Origin: Sporosarcina sp.
GTDB lineage: Bacteria > Bacillota > Bacilli > Bacillales_A > Planococcaceae
NCBI GenBank assembly: GCA_026169375.1
Contig: JAPFCR010000014.1
Coordinates: forward strand, 1 to 64,000
Direction: 5' to 3'
DNA: 64,000 nucleotides
The notes under the pieces: generated by a model
Database searches by the model: none
Seen by the model: only the letters and a program-made list of their open reading frames with translations
Told to the model about the DNA's origin: nothing
Translations under genes and position numbers: made by a program
Shown: piece by piece, positions 17,099 through 26,192 of the stretch
Layout: each line of letters opens with the position of its first letter
How positions within the stretch are numbered: position 1 is the first letter of the stretch

Positions 17099-17677
17099 TT
17101 AGCGAACAGTCTCCAAGCCTTCTAACACGACTGCTAGACCGTATTTAAATTGCTCATCAAAATTTTGATGGAATGGTAATCCGTTTGTCAGGAAATGCAT
17201 CCCCGATTCCTCGTCACTTTCTGCTTGTGATGTAAAAAAATGCTCGTCTGACACGAACGACAATACATAATTATTGAGTAAGTTGCCAGCTGTAACAATG
17301 TTTTCTTCGGCAATCCCCATATCCTTTAAACAATCAAAAATCAGATGAATTAAATGAATTCGATTTGGTGTATTCGGAATCGATTTAGAAAATATTTCTG
17401 GCGCGTCATTCACACGTAAAAGAGATGCACGATAATCTAAAAAGATTTCCGTCATTTTTTTCTTTGGTGAATCTGTTTCATATTCGAATTTGAGTTTTCC
17501 ACAAATTCGGTCTGCAATTAGCCCCATTAACTCCGTCTTATTTGAAATATGGTAATACAATGAAGCTGCTTTGACGTTTAGTTCCTTGGCCAATGTACGC
17601 ATTGATAATTTATTCAACCCATCTTTTTTCAATAAAATAAATGCAGCGTCTACAATTTTATCAGTCGTCATTCTCAA
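17099..17677 (-). CDS. TetR-family repressor with TetR-type C-terminal domain (192 aa)
   Basis: N-terminal helix-turn-helix (KIVDAAFILLKKDGLNKLSM, RTLAKELNVKAASLYYHISN) as in TetR. The C-terminal 110 residues resemble the tetracycline-repressor ligand domain. TTG at 17677 has GAGGTG 7 bp upstream; ATG at 17671 is the alternative. It is divergent from a small membrane-protein operon, and twin CTAAC-type palindromes lie between them. The ligand is unknown. Confidence 0.85.
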   Translation of the reverse strand: MRMTTDKIVDAAFILLKKDGLNKLSMRTLAKELNVKAASLYYHISNKTELMGLIADRICGKLKFEYETDSPKKKMTEIFLDYRASLLRVNDAPEIFSKSIPNTPNRIHLIHLIFDCLKDMGIAEENIVTAGNLLNNYVLSFVSDEHFFTSQAESDEESGMHFLTNGLPFHQNFDEQFKYGLAVVLEGLETVR

Positions 17678-17716
17678 ACTTATTCACCTCTACATTTATT
17701 ATAACAAACAAAATGA

Positions 17717-17770
17717 TTGACAGTATGAATAAAATTAGTTAATCTAACACTGTTAGTCTAACGGTGTTAG
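17717..17770 (+). promoter_or_regulatory. Promoter with twin TetR operators
   Basis: TTGACA (17717-17722), 17 bp, TAATCT (17740-17745). Two near-identical palindromes, CTAACACTGTTAG (17744-17756) and CTAACGGTGTTAG (17758-17770), overlap the -10 and the start. A bound TetR dimer would block transcription. Confidence 0.8.
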
Positions 17771-17794
17771 AATTGAGGGGAGGAGGGATAGATT

Positions 17795-17914
17795 ATGAAC
17801 TTGGGTATTGCTTTGATTAGTTGTACGGTAATCATTTGTGGAACATATTTCCTATCTTTGGTGACAAAGAAAGGGATGGAATTAGCTAAGGATAAAAATA
17901 ATAAAGAAGTATAA
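17795..17914 (+). CDS. Small membrane peptide, 39 aa
   Basis: ATG preceded by GGGGAGGAGGGATAGATT. One hydrophobic helix (ALISCTVIICGTYFLSLV), then a charged tail KKGMELAKDKNNKEV. It is the first gene behind the TetR operators and lies 30 bp before the next gene. Its size and topology recall small oxidase-assembly subunits (CydX/CcoQ type), but that is only resemblance. Confidence 0.6.
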   Translation: MNLGIALISCTVIICGTYFLSLVTKKGMELAKDKNNKEV

Positions 17915-17944
17915 TAGAAGTTTTAATCAGAAGGAAGTGATTAA

Positions 17945-18322
17945 ATGGGTGTTCGGTTTATTAAAGCATCAGTCGTTTATTTTTTCATAGGAATTAGTCT
18001 TGGCATGTATATCGGATTTGCAAATCAATTTTCATTTTCATCAGCACATGCGCATATTAATTTACTCGGTTGGGTTTCACTTGCATTAGCAGGGGTTATT
18101 TATCATCTCTTTCCTTTGGCGGGTGAACATAAAATGGCGAAAATTCACTATTGGTTGCAAATGATTGGAATTCCTATTTTGTCATTTGCTATGGTCCTCT
18201 TCGGCCTAGGAAAATTTGAAATTGGCGGACCTTTAAGCGGCATTGGCGGAATTTTAGTGTTTATTGGGACCGTTGTGTTTCTTATAAATGTCTTTCAAAA
18301 TGTGCAAACTCGTAAAGCATAA
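17945..18322 (+). CDS. Cytochrome-oxidase-subunit-I-like membrane protein (125 aa)
   Basis: Four membrane helices. The segment SSAHAHINLLGWVSLALAGV then IYHLFP matches the HAHxxxxGW heme-ligand region found in heme-copper oxidase subunit I and related short proteins. At 125 residues it is far shorter than a catalytic subunit, so it belongs to the short family often annotated cytochrome c oxidase subunit I-like. It may bind heme. It forms a two-gene operon with the 39-residue peptide under TetR control and ends at a terminator. Confidence 0.7.
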   Translation: MGVRFIKASVVYFFIGISLGMYIGFANQFSFSSAHAHINLLGWVSLALAGVIYHLFPLAGEHKMAKIHYWLQMIGIPILSFAMVLFGLGKFEIGGPLSGIGGILVFIGTVVFLINVFQNVQTRKA

Positions 18323-18327
18323 TCATG

Positions 18328-18376
18328 AAAAAACCTCTCTTTTGTTAAGGAATTCCTTTATAAAAGAGAGGTTTGT
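18328..18376. terminator. Bidirectional terminator
   Basis: 13-bp stem AAACCTCTCTTTT / AAAAGAGAGGTTT between the oxidase-like gene and zwf, which converge; A/T runs flank both sides. Confidence 0.75.
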
Positions 18377-18461
18377 GTTATTTGTTTTTATTCTGTTTGA
18401 GTGACTGTCGCCTATTAGGATGCGTTAAGTTTATTGGCAGGGATGCATTCTGCTTTTTAGG

Positions 18462-19979
18462 TTACCACCAGTTAAAGCTATCTGATTTAAGCAGGTCATC
18501 TGCTGCTTTTGGACCAGTTGAACCAGCCGGATAAGTATGTAACGGCAGGAGGTCATTTTCAAATGCTTCTAGTAATGGTTGAATCCATTTCCACGATAAT
18601 TCAACCTCATTCCAATGCGCAAAAAATGTAGCATTCCCAAGCATCGCATCAAATAAGAGTAATTCATAAGCGTCCGATTGATCATCCAAATTAGTTGTAA
18701 AGTTAATATAAGCAGGTTTAAAACGTTCACTTGAAGGACTTTTTATATTTAGCTTTAAAGAGATATCTTCATTTGGATTAATTTCGAGTACTAGTAAATT
18801 GGGAACAATTTCATCAGCTGGGAGTGAATTTCTTTTTGGATTTTTGAACTCGAAGACGATTCGTGTAGATTTTTGATCGAGTCGTTTTCCGGTTCGAATA
18901 TAAAATGGAATCCCAGTCCACGCTGGATTATCGATATGCAATCGTGCAGCAAAATACGTATCGTTCATTGAGTTCTCCGCAACCCCTGGTTCATCCAGGT
19001 AGCTAATAACGGGTGTGTTCAAGACTTCTCCGTCACGATATTGTCCACGAATCACATCTTTGTATGCCTCTTCTTTTGCGATAGGGCGAAGTGATTCAAG
19101 AACTTCTAACTTTTTAAGGTTAATCTCGTCGGTAGAGATGTTTTCAGGTAAATGCAAGGCTGTCATCATCACTAACTGAAGAAGGTGATTTTGCACCATA
19201 TCCCGGATTGTACCTGCGTTGTCGTAATAGGCGGCACGTGTTTCAACGCCGACTGTTTCACTTGCGGTGATTTGCACGTTGGCAATTTGTTTAAGGTCTA
19301 ATAATGAACCTAATGCAGGATTCGCAAATACAAGTGATGCAAGGTTTTGGACCATTGGTTTCCCCAAATAGTGATCGATTCGATAAATTTCCACTTCATC
19401 AAATGCTTCGCTCAAATTTTTGTTTAATTGCTGTGCAGTTTTTAAATCAGTCCCAAATGGCTTTTCAACAATGAGTCTCCGCCAACCTTTTGTCTGGTTG
19501 AGCCCGCTTGCATGAAGGTTCTCGGCAATGACTTCGACTAGATTTGGGGCTACGGATAGATAGAACAACCGATTTTCTGGTATGCCGAGTTCTTTCTCTC
19601 TGTTTTCTATAAGGGTGTTTAAATGTTTGTAAGAAGCCTGGTCAGTGACGTCTAATAAGCAGTACTGAAACAAGTTCAGAAACGCTTGCAAGCTGTCATT
19701 TTGGACGTCTTTTCTTGAATAGTTTCTAAGTGATTCTTCTATTTTTGAATGGAAAAATTCATGAGACCATTCTCTTCTGCCTACACCGATAACTGAAAAA
19801 GAGCTTGGTATTTTTCCAGTTAGAAATAAATTATATAAAGCAGGGAATAACTTACGTTTTGCTAAGTCTCCCGTTGCTCCAAATAAAACGAAAGTCAGGG
19901 CTTGAATATTACGTCTTTTATTGCCTTCGGGTACAGCATCTGTCTCGGAAAAATGGGTTAACAGGTTTTCATTTATCAT
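18462..19979 (-). CDS. zwf: Glucose-6-phosphate 1-dehydrogenase (505 aa)
   Basis: N-terminal Rossmann motif FVLFGATGDLAKRKLFPALYNLF, the EKPFGTDL motif, and the active-site signature RIDHYLGKPMVQNL with its Asp-His pair. Near-full family length. It oxidises glucose-6-phosphate to 6-phosphogluconolactone with NADP+, the first step of the pentose phosphate path. AGGAGAGAAGCAAAG precedes the ATG. No other pentose-phosphate gene adjoins it; gntP lies 8 kb away. Confidence 0.96.
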   Translation of the reverse strand: MINENLLTHFSETDAVPEGNKRRNIQALTFVLFGATGDLAKRKLFPALYNLFLTGKIPSSFSVIGVGRREWSHEFFHSKIEESLRNYSRKDVQNDSLQAFLNLFQYCLLDVTDQASYKHLNTLIENREKELGIPENRLFYLSVAPNLVEVIAENLHASGLNQTKGWRRLIVEKPFGTDLKTAQQLNKNLSEAFDEVEIYRIDHYLGKPMVQNLASLVFANPALGSLLDLKQIANVQITASETVGVETRAAYYDNAGTIRDMVQNHLLQLVMMTALHLPENISTDEINLKKLEVLESLRPIAKEEAYKDVIRGQYRDGEVLNTPVISYLDEPGVAENSMNDTYFAARLHIDNPAWTGIPFYIRTGKRLDQKSTRIVFEFKNPKRNSLPADEIVPNLLVLEINPNEDISLKLNIKSPSSERFKPAYINFTTNLDDQSDAYELLLFDAMLGNATFFAHWNEVELSWKWIQPLLEAFENDLLPLHTYPAGSTGPKAADDLLKSDSFNWW

Positions 19980-20240
19980 CTTTGCTTCTCTCCTATTTTG
20001 TAAAGTTAAAAAATGTAAGAGTCTATATTATACTGATTTCTACATACGATTGTAAGTATGTGCTTTTATAGGTAATTATTATTCATGAAAAATGTTTGTT
20101 TTCTTAGTTAAGGTGAATACTTTTCATATAGGGAAATGCAAAAGTGATGAAAAAAGGTGTTTTAGTAGACAAAATCACAAATGACATGCGACCCTATCTA
20201 TATAAGATAAGGTTAAAAAAATTATGAATGGGTGAATAAC

Positions 20241-20858
20241 ATGAAGATGTATGACGTAACAGCGACAATTTATGAGGGAATGACCGTGTATAAGAATAAA
20301 CCGGAGAAACAACCAAAGTTCAACACTGTAACGAATGGGTATGTCACTGAAACTCGAATGGAATTAGATGTACATACAGGTACACATGTCGATGCACCGT
20401 TACATATGGTGGTGGATGGTGATACGTTTGAGTCAGTTTCACTTGAAAGCCTTGTTGGACAGTCAAAATTATTCGATTTAACGGGCGTAGAAGATGGGAT
20501 TACAAAAGCTGATTTAGAGAAGTTTGACATTGAAAAAGACGATTTTATTTTATTAAAAACGAAGAACTCATTCGAAGAAGAATTTAACTTCGATTTTATT
20601 TATTTAACAAAAGACGGCGCAGAGTATCTTGCGGAGATTGGTGTGCGTGGTGTTGGCATTGACACACTTGGCATTGAAAGAAGTCAGGAAGGCCATCCGA
20701 CACATAAAACACTATTTGGAAATAACATTATTATTATAGAAGGACTTCGCTTTAAAGAAATTGAGCAAGGAGAGTACTTCATGGTTGCTGCGCCTTTAAA
20801 AATCGAAGGTACGGATGCATCACCTGCGAGAGTTTTATTGTTTGAAGGATTAAAATAA
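20241..20858 (+). CDS. Cyclase/arylformamidase-family hydrolase (205 aa)
   Basis: The family metal motif appears as ELDVHTGTHVDAPLHMV (HxGTHxDAPxH) near residue 50. Later conserved parts include GVGIDTLGIE and HKTLFGNNIIIIEGL. Members include kynurenine formamidase (KynB) and polyketide-type cyclases. ATG 20241 has GGGTGA 5 bp upstream. No tryptophan-degradation gene is nearby, so the substrate is open. Confidence 0.85.
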   Translation: MKMYDVTATIYEGMTVYKNKPEKQPKFNTVTNGYVTETRMELDVHTGTHVDAPLHMVVDGDTFESVSLESLVGQSKLFDLTGVEDGITKADLEKFDIEKDDFILLKTKNSFEEEFNFDFIYLTKDGAEYLAEIGVRGVGIDTLGIERSQEGHPTHKTLFGNNIIIIEGLRFKEIEQGEYFMVAAPLKIEGTDASPARVLLFEGLK

Positions 20859-20904
20859 TACACTTCCCGATGGTTTAAAGAGTTTTAAAAGTGTAATTCA
20901 GTAA

Positions 20905-20953
20905 AAAAATCCCGTTTTAGCACGCTAGTTGCCGTGTTAAAACGGGATTTTTG
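20905..20953 (+). terminator. Terminator after the cyclase-family gene
   Basis: Long stem AAATCCCGTTTTA / TAAAACGGGATTT plus inner CACG/CGTG pairing, followed by T residues. Confidence 0.85.
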
Positions 20954-21283
20954 AAGAAGAGGTACCGGAAGAGGAATTCGCATCGATTCTAAAAGCTCAA
21001 GAATATTTCAGGGGTTAGAAAATTTGCTGTAGAATTATAAGCATATATATTGAATTCAAGATAAATTAAATGATAACATTTAGTTTAGTTAGAAAATCAT
21101 TCCGTGGAAACACATCATATCTAAAATGAATGAATTGGTGTTATTTTATCCTCATATTGATTAAGAATTTTTGTTAAAAGATTAAAGTTCTTTCAGTATG
21201 GGAAAAATAAAACAGCACAGAATGAAACTTGTATTTTTAATTATTTAATTAAAAATTAAAAATACTAAAAAGCAGGTGGAAGC
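20954..21283. other. Gene-free stretch with a short coding-like remnant
   Basis: Bases 20950-21019 could encode FEEEVPEEEFASILKAQEYF then a stop, which looks like the tail of a protein but has no start. Otherwise the region is AT-rich without clear signals until the ribosome site of the flavodoxin gene. Confidence 0.3.
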
Positions 21284-21943
21284 ATGGGTTTTTTTAACAA
21301 ACTATTTGGAAAATCAAAGGAGATGGACAATATGTCAAATGTAAAGTTAGCAGTTGTATTCTACAGTATGGGTGGAACAAATTATCAATTAGCAAAGTGG
21401 GCAGCTGAAGGGGCAAAAGAAGCTGGCGCAGAAGTTAGAGTTCTTAAAGTACAAGAATTAGCGCCAGAATCAGTGATTGAAGGGAACGAAGGTTGGAAAG
21501 CAACTGTCAACGCAACAAAAGACGTTCCAGTCGCAGCTTCAGAAGATCTTGAATGGGCGGATGCAATTATTTTCAGTACACCAACTCGATTTGGTGTAAT
21601 GGCATCACAAATGAAGCAATTCATCGACCTTCAAGGTGGACTTTGGGCGAACGGTAAGACAATCAATAAAGTTGTTAGTGCGATGAGTTCTGCACAAAAT
21701 CCACACGGCGGTCAAGAAGCGACATTACAATCATTATATACAGCTATGATGCATTGGGGTGCGATTATTGCAACACCTGGCTATAGTGACCCAGTTGTCT
21801 TCGGCGCAGGCGGTAACCCATATGGAACAAGTGTTACAGTTGACCAAGACGGTAAGATGGTTGAAGACGTTGAAGCTGCGGTGAAATACCAAGCGAAACG
21901 TACGGTAACAGTTGCAGGATGGGTTAAAGCAGGAAATCAATAA
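21284..21943 (+). CDS. WrbA-type NAD(P)H:quinone oxidoreductase / flavodoxin (219 aa)
   Basis: Flavodoxin fold: FMN phosphate loop YSMGGTNYQLAKWAA, middle loop FSTPTRFGVMASQMKQFID and late loop GGNPYGTSVTV with SAQNPHGGQEATLQSLYTAM. This is the WrbA pattern; WrbA reduces quinones by two electrons. The N-terminal 15 residues (MGFFNKLFGKSKEMDNM) extend beyond the usual start. A second start at ATG 21317 or 21332 is possible, but AGCAGGTGGAAGC supports 21284. Confidence 0.85.
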   Translation: MGFFNKLFGKSKEMDNMSNVKLAVVFYSMGGTNYQLAKWAAEGAKEAGAEVRVLKVQELAPESVIEGNEGWKATVNATKDVPVAASEDLEWADAIIFSTPTRFGVMASQMKQFIDLQGGLWANGKTINKVVSAMSSAQNPHGGQEATLQSLYTAMMHWGAIIATPGYSDPVVFGAGGNPYGTSVTVDQDGKMVEDVEAAVKYQAKRTVTVAGWVKAGNQ

Positions 21944-21962
21944 CTTAAATAAATAAAAAACG

Positions 21963-21993
21963 AAGCCAATCGATAAGATTCGATTGGCTTTTC
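21963..21993 (+). terminator. Terminator after the WrbA-type gene
   Basis: Stem AGCCAATCG / CGATTGGCT with T tail. Confidence 0.8.
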
Positions 21994-22058
21994 TAATGCC
22001 TTAGGAAAGAAATATATAGGCATTGATTTTTTCTTCTATGAAAGGATAAATAATATTT

Positions 22059-22613
22059 TCATACTCGATGTGTCTCAATCAATTTAACAAAAGTATCAAT
22101 AAAAGATTGTAAAAATTGAACTGTTCCTTCATTGTTTATTTTGCCGGTGTCATCCAATAATTTTGCTGAGTGAGCAATGTAGACTTCAGGTTGTTGAACG
22201 ACGGGCATATTTAAAGGAGTTAAGATTTGACGTAAATGGTGATTTGCACCGAAACCGCTTATAGTTCCGGGCGACTGACTAATAATAGCTGCTGGTTTGC
22301 CGTTCCATGCGTTATCCGCAGGAGGACGGGAACCAATATCTAATGCATTTTTTAAAACAGCTGGGATAGAACGATTATATTCAGGTGTTACAAATAAGAC
22401 TGCGTCAATTTCTTTAATCGTGTTTCGAAGAGTAGTGTATTCCTCTAGGACATTGTTTTCAAGATCATCATCCTGATTATAGAAAGGCAGATTGCCAATG
22501 TCGATAAATTCTGTTGCATATCCTTTCGGGAATAATGAAGCTACATGAATGGCAATCTTTTTTGAGAGTGATTCTTTCCGTAAACTTCCAACCAGAATAC
22601 CGACTTTCACCAT
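22059..22613 (-). CDS. NADPH-dependent FMN reductase family protein (184 aa)
   Basis: Flavodoxin-like FMN_red fold: GSLRKESLSKKIAIHVASLF (phosphate loop), VLFVTPEYNRSIPAVLKNALD and IISQSPGTISGFGANHHLRQ. Such proteins (YhdA/ChrR-like azo- or quinone reductases) use NADPH to reduce FMN, quinones, azo dyes or chromate. A separate minus-strand gene, convergent with the WrbA-type gene. Confidence 0.85.
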   Translation of the reverse strand: MVKVGILVGSLRKESLSKKIAIHVASLFPKGYATEFIDIGNLPFYNQDDDLENNVLEEYTTLRNTIKEIDAVLFVTPEYNRSIPAVLKNALDIGSRPPADNAWNGKPAAIISQSPGTISGFGANHHLRQILTPLNMPVVQQPEVYIAHSAKLLDDTGKINNEGTVQFLQSFIDTFVKLIETHRV

Positions 22614-22749
22614 AGTATCTCATCCTTTTCGCTTTTATTTTAAGAAGCTAACTTTTATTGTAAGTGGTAATTTATTTCAATTGCAAGTATATTGACTTAA
22701 CTCAAGGTTCGGTTTTGCAACTTTTACTTTTTCGCTGTATATTTTCTAA

Positions 22750-23460
22750 TTACTGATCTTCACTGGCCAATTCACTTTTTGTATTTTTACTTTTTATACG
22801 GAACGACAAAATTATTCCCAAGACCCCTAATATCGACGCAATCATAAAGGCATTTTGAATGCCATCCATTGCCGCCTGTTTAGGTTGTTGAAGTGAGGAG
22901 TTTAAGGTTGCGTGACTCATAACTGAAACAAGGATTGCAGTTCCAATTGACCCGCCAACCATTCGGATTGTATTATTCATTGCTGTGCCATGAGCGATAA
23001 GTTGCGCAGGCAAGGCGTTAATTCCAGCTGTCATTAACGGCATCATCATCATTGATGTACCAATCATTAAAATGGCAAATATTGTTGCAATCCATACAAT
23101 CGATGTATCAAGTGACAAGTTTGCATACAAAATTAATGCCATCGTAATTAAGGAAAATCCACTAATGGAAAGCCATTTACCACCAAATCTATCAAATACT
23201 CTCCCGGTAATCGGTGACATGAAGCCCATGATAAGTGCCCCAGGAAGAAGCATTAAACCCGATTCAAGAGCAGTATAACTTGTGACATCTTGTGCATAAA
23301 TTGGTAAGAGTGTTTGGGTTCCAACCATAATCGCAAACACGAGTACAGACAAAATAGTTGTCACGGCAAACATAGGTGAGTTAAATACACGGAACTCCAA
23401 CATAGGCTGTTCAAGTTTCAACTGTCTCATAATAAATATGACTAACGCTACTGCGCCGGC
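22750..23460 (-). pseudogene. MFS drug transporter (DHA2/EmrB type), C-terminal half only
   Basis: The 226 residues from ATG 23430 correspond to helices 8-14 of DHA2 exporters (LPIYAQDVTSYTALESGLML, GRVFDRFGGKWLSISGF, NALPAQLIAHGTAMNNTIRM). Homology continues upstream of the ATG (AGAVALVIFIMRQL) to about 23455 and then stops, so the first half, including the proton-linked motifs, is missing. It is divergent from a marR-like gene, the usual layout of a regulated pump. A 5' deletion probably removed the front of the gene. Confidence 0.75.
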
Positions 23461-23516
23461 GCTGTTTGAATGTGATTGTTAATAACCTAATTCAAATTTG
23501 AATAAAAATATATGAA

Positions 23517-23535
23517 ATTATCTCGAATTCAAGGT
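23517..23535. promoter_or_regulatory. MhqR-like operator half site
   Basis: TTATCTCGAATTCAAGGT resembles, from memory, the B. subtilis MhqR operator (TATCTCGAATTCGAGATA type); the left half and centre match, the right half is degenerate. It lies upstream of the marR promoter, near the deleted MFS start. Confidence 0.4.
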
Positions 23536-23542
23536 TTGATTC

Positions 23543-23575
23543 TTGACTCCTCATCACTTGCATGGTAAAGTGATG
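23543..23575 (+). promoter_or_regulatory. Promoter and inverted-repeat operator of the MarR-family gene
   Basis: TTGACT (23543-23548), 17 bp, TAAAGT (23566-23571). An 8-bp inverted repeat CATCACTT (23552-23559) / AAGTGATG (23568-23575) spans spacer and -10. A related sequence occurs before the dioxygenase gene. Confidence 0.7.
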
Positions 23576-23604
23576 GTAAGATTAATAAAGAGGGGAAAAG
23601 TAAA

Positions 23605-24048
23605 ATGCGAAGTAATACCATTGGTTCACTGATTTGGTTACGTTTAATGCGTTTTACAAACCAAAGTAACCAACTATCGAATGAATTTTTAAAACGCTTT
23701 GATTTAACGACAGCGCAATTTGATGTACTTGTACAAATACAAACTTACCAACCGCTCACACAAAGTGACTTAGCTGAAAAAGTAACAGTCACGCAAGGTG
23801 GTATTTCCCGGATGCTCACTCGGCTTGAAAAAGAAGGCTATATTATACGTAAACAAGATTGGAAAACAAAAACGATAAGTCTTACTGAGAAAGCTGAAGC
23901 GGTATTAGAAGAGGCGATACCAGCCCAACTAGCGTTTCAAACATCTTTTTTTGAAGATGTACTAACGAAAGAAGAAGAAAAAACATTATATAAATTAATA
24001 ACCCGTGTGCATAAATACAGTCAAAAAAGAAAATTACCATCTGAGTAA
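23605..24048 (+). CDS. MarR-family transcriptional regulator (147 aa)
   Basis: Winged helix of MarR type: [40 protein letters not shown] then [13 protein letters not shown]. Length and sequence resemble MhqR/YkvE, which represses genes for quinone and aromatic-compound detoxification. The gene order supports this, because a ring-cleaving-dioxygenase-like protein, a flavin monooxygenase and FMN reductases follow. AGAGGGGAAAAGTAAA precedes the ATG. Confidence 0.85.
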   Translation: MRSNTIGSLIWLRLMRFTNQSNQLSNEFLKRFDLTTAQFDVLVQIQTYQPLTQSDLAEKVTVTQGGISRMLTRLEKEGYIIRKQDWKTKTISLTEKAEAVLEEAIPAQLAFQTSFFEDVLTKEEEKTLYKLITRVHKYSQKRKLPSE

Positions 24049-24059
24049 TTTTTTTACAC

Positions 24060-24079
24060 TATCACTTGACTAGTAAAGT
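24060..24079 (+). promoter_or_regulatory. Second MarR operator copy
   Basis: TATCACTTGACTAGTAAAGT shares ATCACTTG, then four bases, then GTAAAGT with the operator at 23553-23571. It ends about 20 bp before the dioxygenase start, so the regulator probably controls the operon directly. Confidence 0.55.
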
Positions 24080-24098
24080 AAAAATAGGAGGAACTAAC

Positions 24099-25040
24099 AT
24101 GTATAAAATTCCAGGACATCACCATATTTCAATGCTTACGAAAGACGCAAAAATCAATAATCACTTTTATGAAAAGATACTAGGCTTACGTCGTGTGAAA
24201 AAGACAGTGAACCAGGATGACCCATCAATGTATCACTTGTTTTATGGAGACTTGACCGGAAGTGCAGGAACAGAATTATCCTTTTTTGAAATGCCAATGG
24301 CTGGAAGAACAGTTCGCGGAACAAATGCGATTACAAAAATTGGCTTACTTGTCCCTTCACTTGAAAGTTTAACGTATTGGAAAAAACGATTTGAAGAATT
24401 TGATGTGTTACATGATGAGATAACAACCTATGCAGGCCGAGCAGCGCTACCTTTCGAAGATTCAGAAGGATTGCGTCTCGTTTTATTAAATAATAACGGT
24501 GAAGAAACACCAGACTTTTGGGAGCCATGGGAAGATTCTACGGTAGATTCAGCACATCGTATTTTAGGGATGGGGACTACCGAGATCACGGTGCGTTATT
24601 TAGAAAGAACAGCTAAAACATTAAAAGAACTATTTGGATATGTAGAAGTATCCGGTTCAGAAAAGGAAGCTATTTTCCAATCGGTTGAGGAGCAGGCATT
24701 TGGTGAAATTCTCGTGCACCAGCAAGAAGGGCCGAGTGAAAAACCAGGTCGAGGAAGCATCCATCATTTAGCGATTCGTGTGAAAAATGAAGAAGAGCTC
24801 CGCTACTGGGATAATGCCGTGAAAGAAAGAGGTTTTGCGACATCAGGAATTATCGACCGTTATTATTTCCACAGCTTATATTTCCGTGATTCAAACGGTA
24901 TTTTATTTGAAATCGCGACAGACGGTCCTGGGTTTACAAGAGATTCATCCGTTGAAGATTTAGGAAAAGCATTAGACTTGCCAGCATTTTTGGAAGAAAG
25001 ACGTGCGGAAATTGAAGCAAAATTAAAACCGATTGATTAA
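24099..25040 (+). CDS. Ring-cleaving dioxygenase / glyoxalase-fold protein, MhqO/MhqE-like (313 aa)
   Basis: Two vicinal-oxygen-chelate modules: an N-terminal one starting HHHISMLTKDAKINNHFYEK with ILGLRRVKKTVNQDD, and a C-terminal one with GSIHHLAIRVKNEEELRYWD and FRDSNGILFEIATDGPGF. Metal ligands are expected in the two HH(I/L) positions and the Glu of FEIA. B. subtilis MhqA/E/O proteins of this family are induced by hydroquinones. The start at 24099 has AGGAGG 6 bp upstream; an earlier TTG in frame overlaps the operator. Confidence 0.85.
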   Translation: MYKIPGHHHISMLTKDAKINNHFYEKILGLRRVKKTVNQDDPSMYHLFYGDLTGSAGTELSFFEMPMAGRTVRGTNAITKIGLLVPSLESLTYWKKRFEEFDVLHDEITTYAGRAALPFEDSEGLRLVLLNNNGEETPDFWEPWEDSTVDSAHRILGMGTTEITVRYLERTAKTLKELFGYVEVSGSEKEAIFQSVEEQAFGEILVHQQEGPSEKPGRGSIHHLAIRVKNEEELRYWDNAVKERGFATSGIIDRYYFHSLYFRDSNGILFEIATDGPGFTRDSSVEDLGKALDLPAFLEERRAEIEAKLKPID

Positions 25041-25121
25041 AAAAGAGCAGGGGCGCCTGTTTAGACGTGAACCGAGTATTTGGCGCCGATCATATAGAAA
25101 CCGTTAAAGGAGATAATGACG

Positions 25122-26180
25122 ATGGAAAAATATCGTATTGAACCAACTAAAGGACTTGAATTTGGATTATATTCGCTTGGTGATCATATGCGTAATCCGC
25201 ATACCGGCGAAATGATTAGTGCCGAGCAGCGTATTCAGGAACTCATTGAAGCAAGTAAGTTGGCTGATGAAGCAGGATTGGATGTCTTCGGAGTCGGCGA
25301 AAGTCATCAAGCACATTTTGCGACGCAAGCGCACACGGTTGTTTTAGGGGCAATTGCACAAGCAACAAAAAATATTAAAATTGCTAGTTCGGCAACTGTG
25401 TTAAGTGTCAATGACCCGGTTCGTGTCTATGAAGATTTTGCGACGATTGATTTAATTTCTAATGGGCGTGCGGAAATCATTGCGGGCCGTGGCTCCCGTG
25501 TAGGGGCATATAGTTTACTTGGCTATGATGTACGCGATTATGAGGAATTATTTGAAGAAAAATTGGAACTTCTATTAAAGCTAAATGAGGAAGAAAAAGT
25601 GACGTGGGAAGGCCAGTACCGTGCGCCTTTAGAAAATGCAATGATTTTACCGCAACCGCAAAATGGCCACTTGCCAATTTGGAGAGCGGTAGGCGGACCA
25701 CCTGCTAGTGCGATTAAAGCAGGATATGCAGGTGTACCGATGACGCTGACAACGCTTGGAGGTCCAGCTGTCAACTTTAAAGTTGCGGTTGATGCATACC
25801 GTGAGGCGGCAGAGCGCAGCGGTTTTGATCCAGCTGCTTTACCAATTGCAACAACGAGCTTGTTTTACACCGCTGAGAATACACAAGATGCGCTTCGTGA
25901 ATTTTATCCTCATATCCACATGGGTATGCTTGCTTTAAGAGGCGGCGGTTATCCAAAACAACAATTTGCACAAGCGACTGACCATCGAGATGCGTTAATG
26001 ATCGGAAGTCCACAGCAAATTATTGAAAAAATGCTCTATCAGTATGAACTTTTCGGTCAACAAAGATTCCTGGCGCAAATTGACTTTGGTGGCGTTCCAT
26101 TCGATAAAATCATGAAAAATATCGAGTTAATTGCAACTGAAATCATCCCGGCTGTGAAGAAATATACCGCTGGGAAATAA
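25122..26180 (+). CDS. LLM-class flavin-dependent oxidoreductase (luciferase-like), about 352 aa
   Basis: Bacterial-luciferase family: GLEFGLYSLGDHMRNPHTGE, LIEASKLADEAGLDVFGVGE, IASSATVLSVNDPVRVYEDF and EIIAGRGSRVGAYSLLGYD. It needs reduced FMN, which the next gene could supply. AGGAG lies 9 bp before ATG 25122 and 3 bp before ATG 25116; the former is preferred. It is the second gene of the MarR-controlled operon. Substrate unknown. Confidence 0.85.
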   Translation: MEKYRIEPTKGLEFGLYSLGDHMRNPHTGEMISAEQRIQELIEASKLADEAGLDVFGVGESHQAHFATQAHTVVLGAIAQATKNIKIASSATVLSVNDPVRVYEDFATIDLISNGRAEIIAGRGSRVGAYSLLGYDVRDYEELFEEKLELLLKLNEEEKVTWEGQYRAPLENAMILPQPQNGHLPIWRAVGGPPASAIKAGYAGVPMTLTTLGGPAVNFKVAVDAYREAAERSGFDPAALPIATTSLFYTAENTQDALREFYPHIHMGMLALRGGGYPKQQFAQATDHRDALMIGSPQQIIEKMLYQYELFGQQRFLAQIDFGGVPFDKIMKNIELIATEIIPAVKKYTAGK

Positions 26181-26192
26181 GGAGAGATTCAA

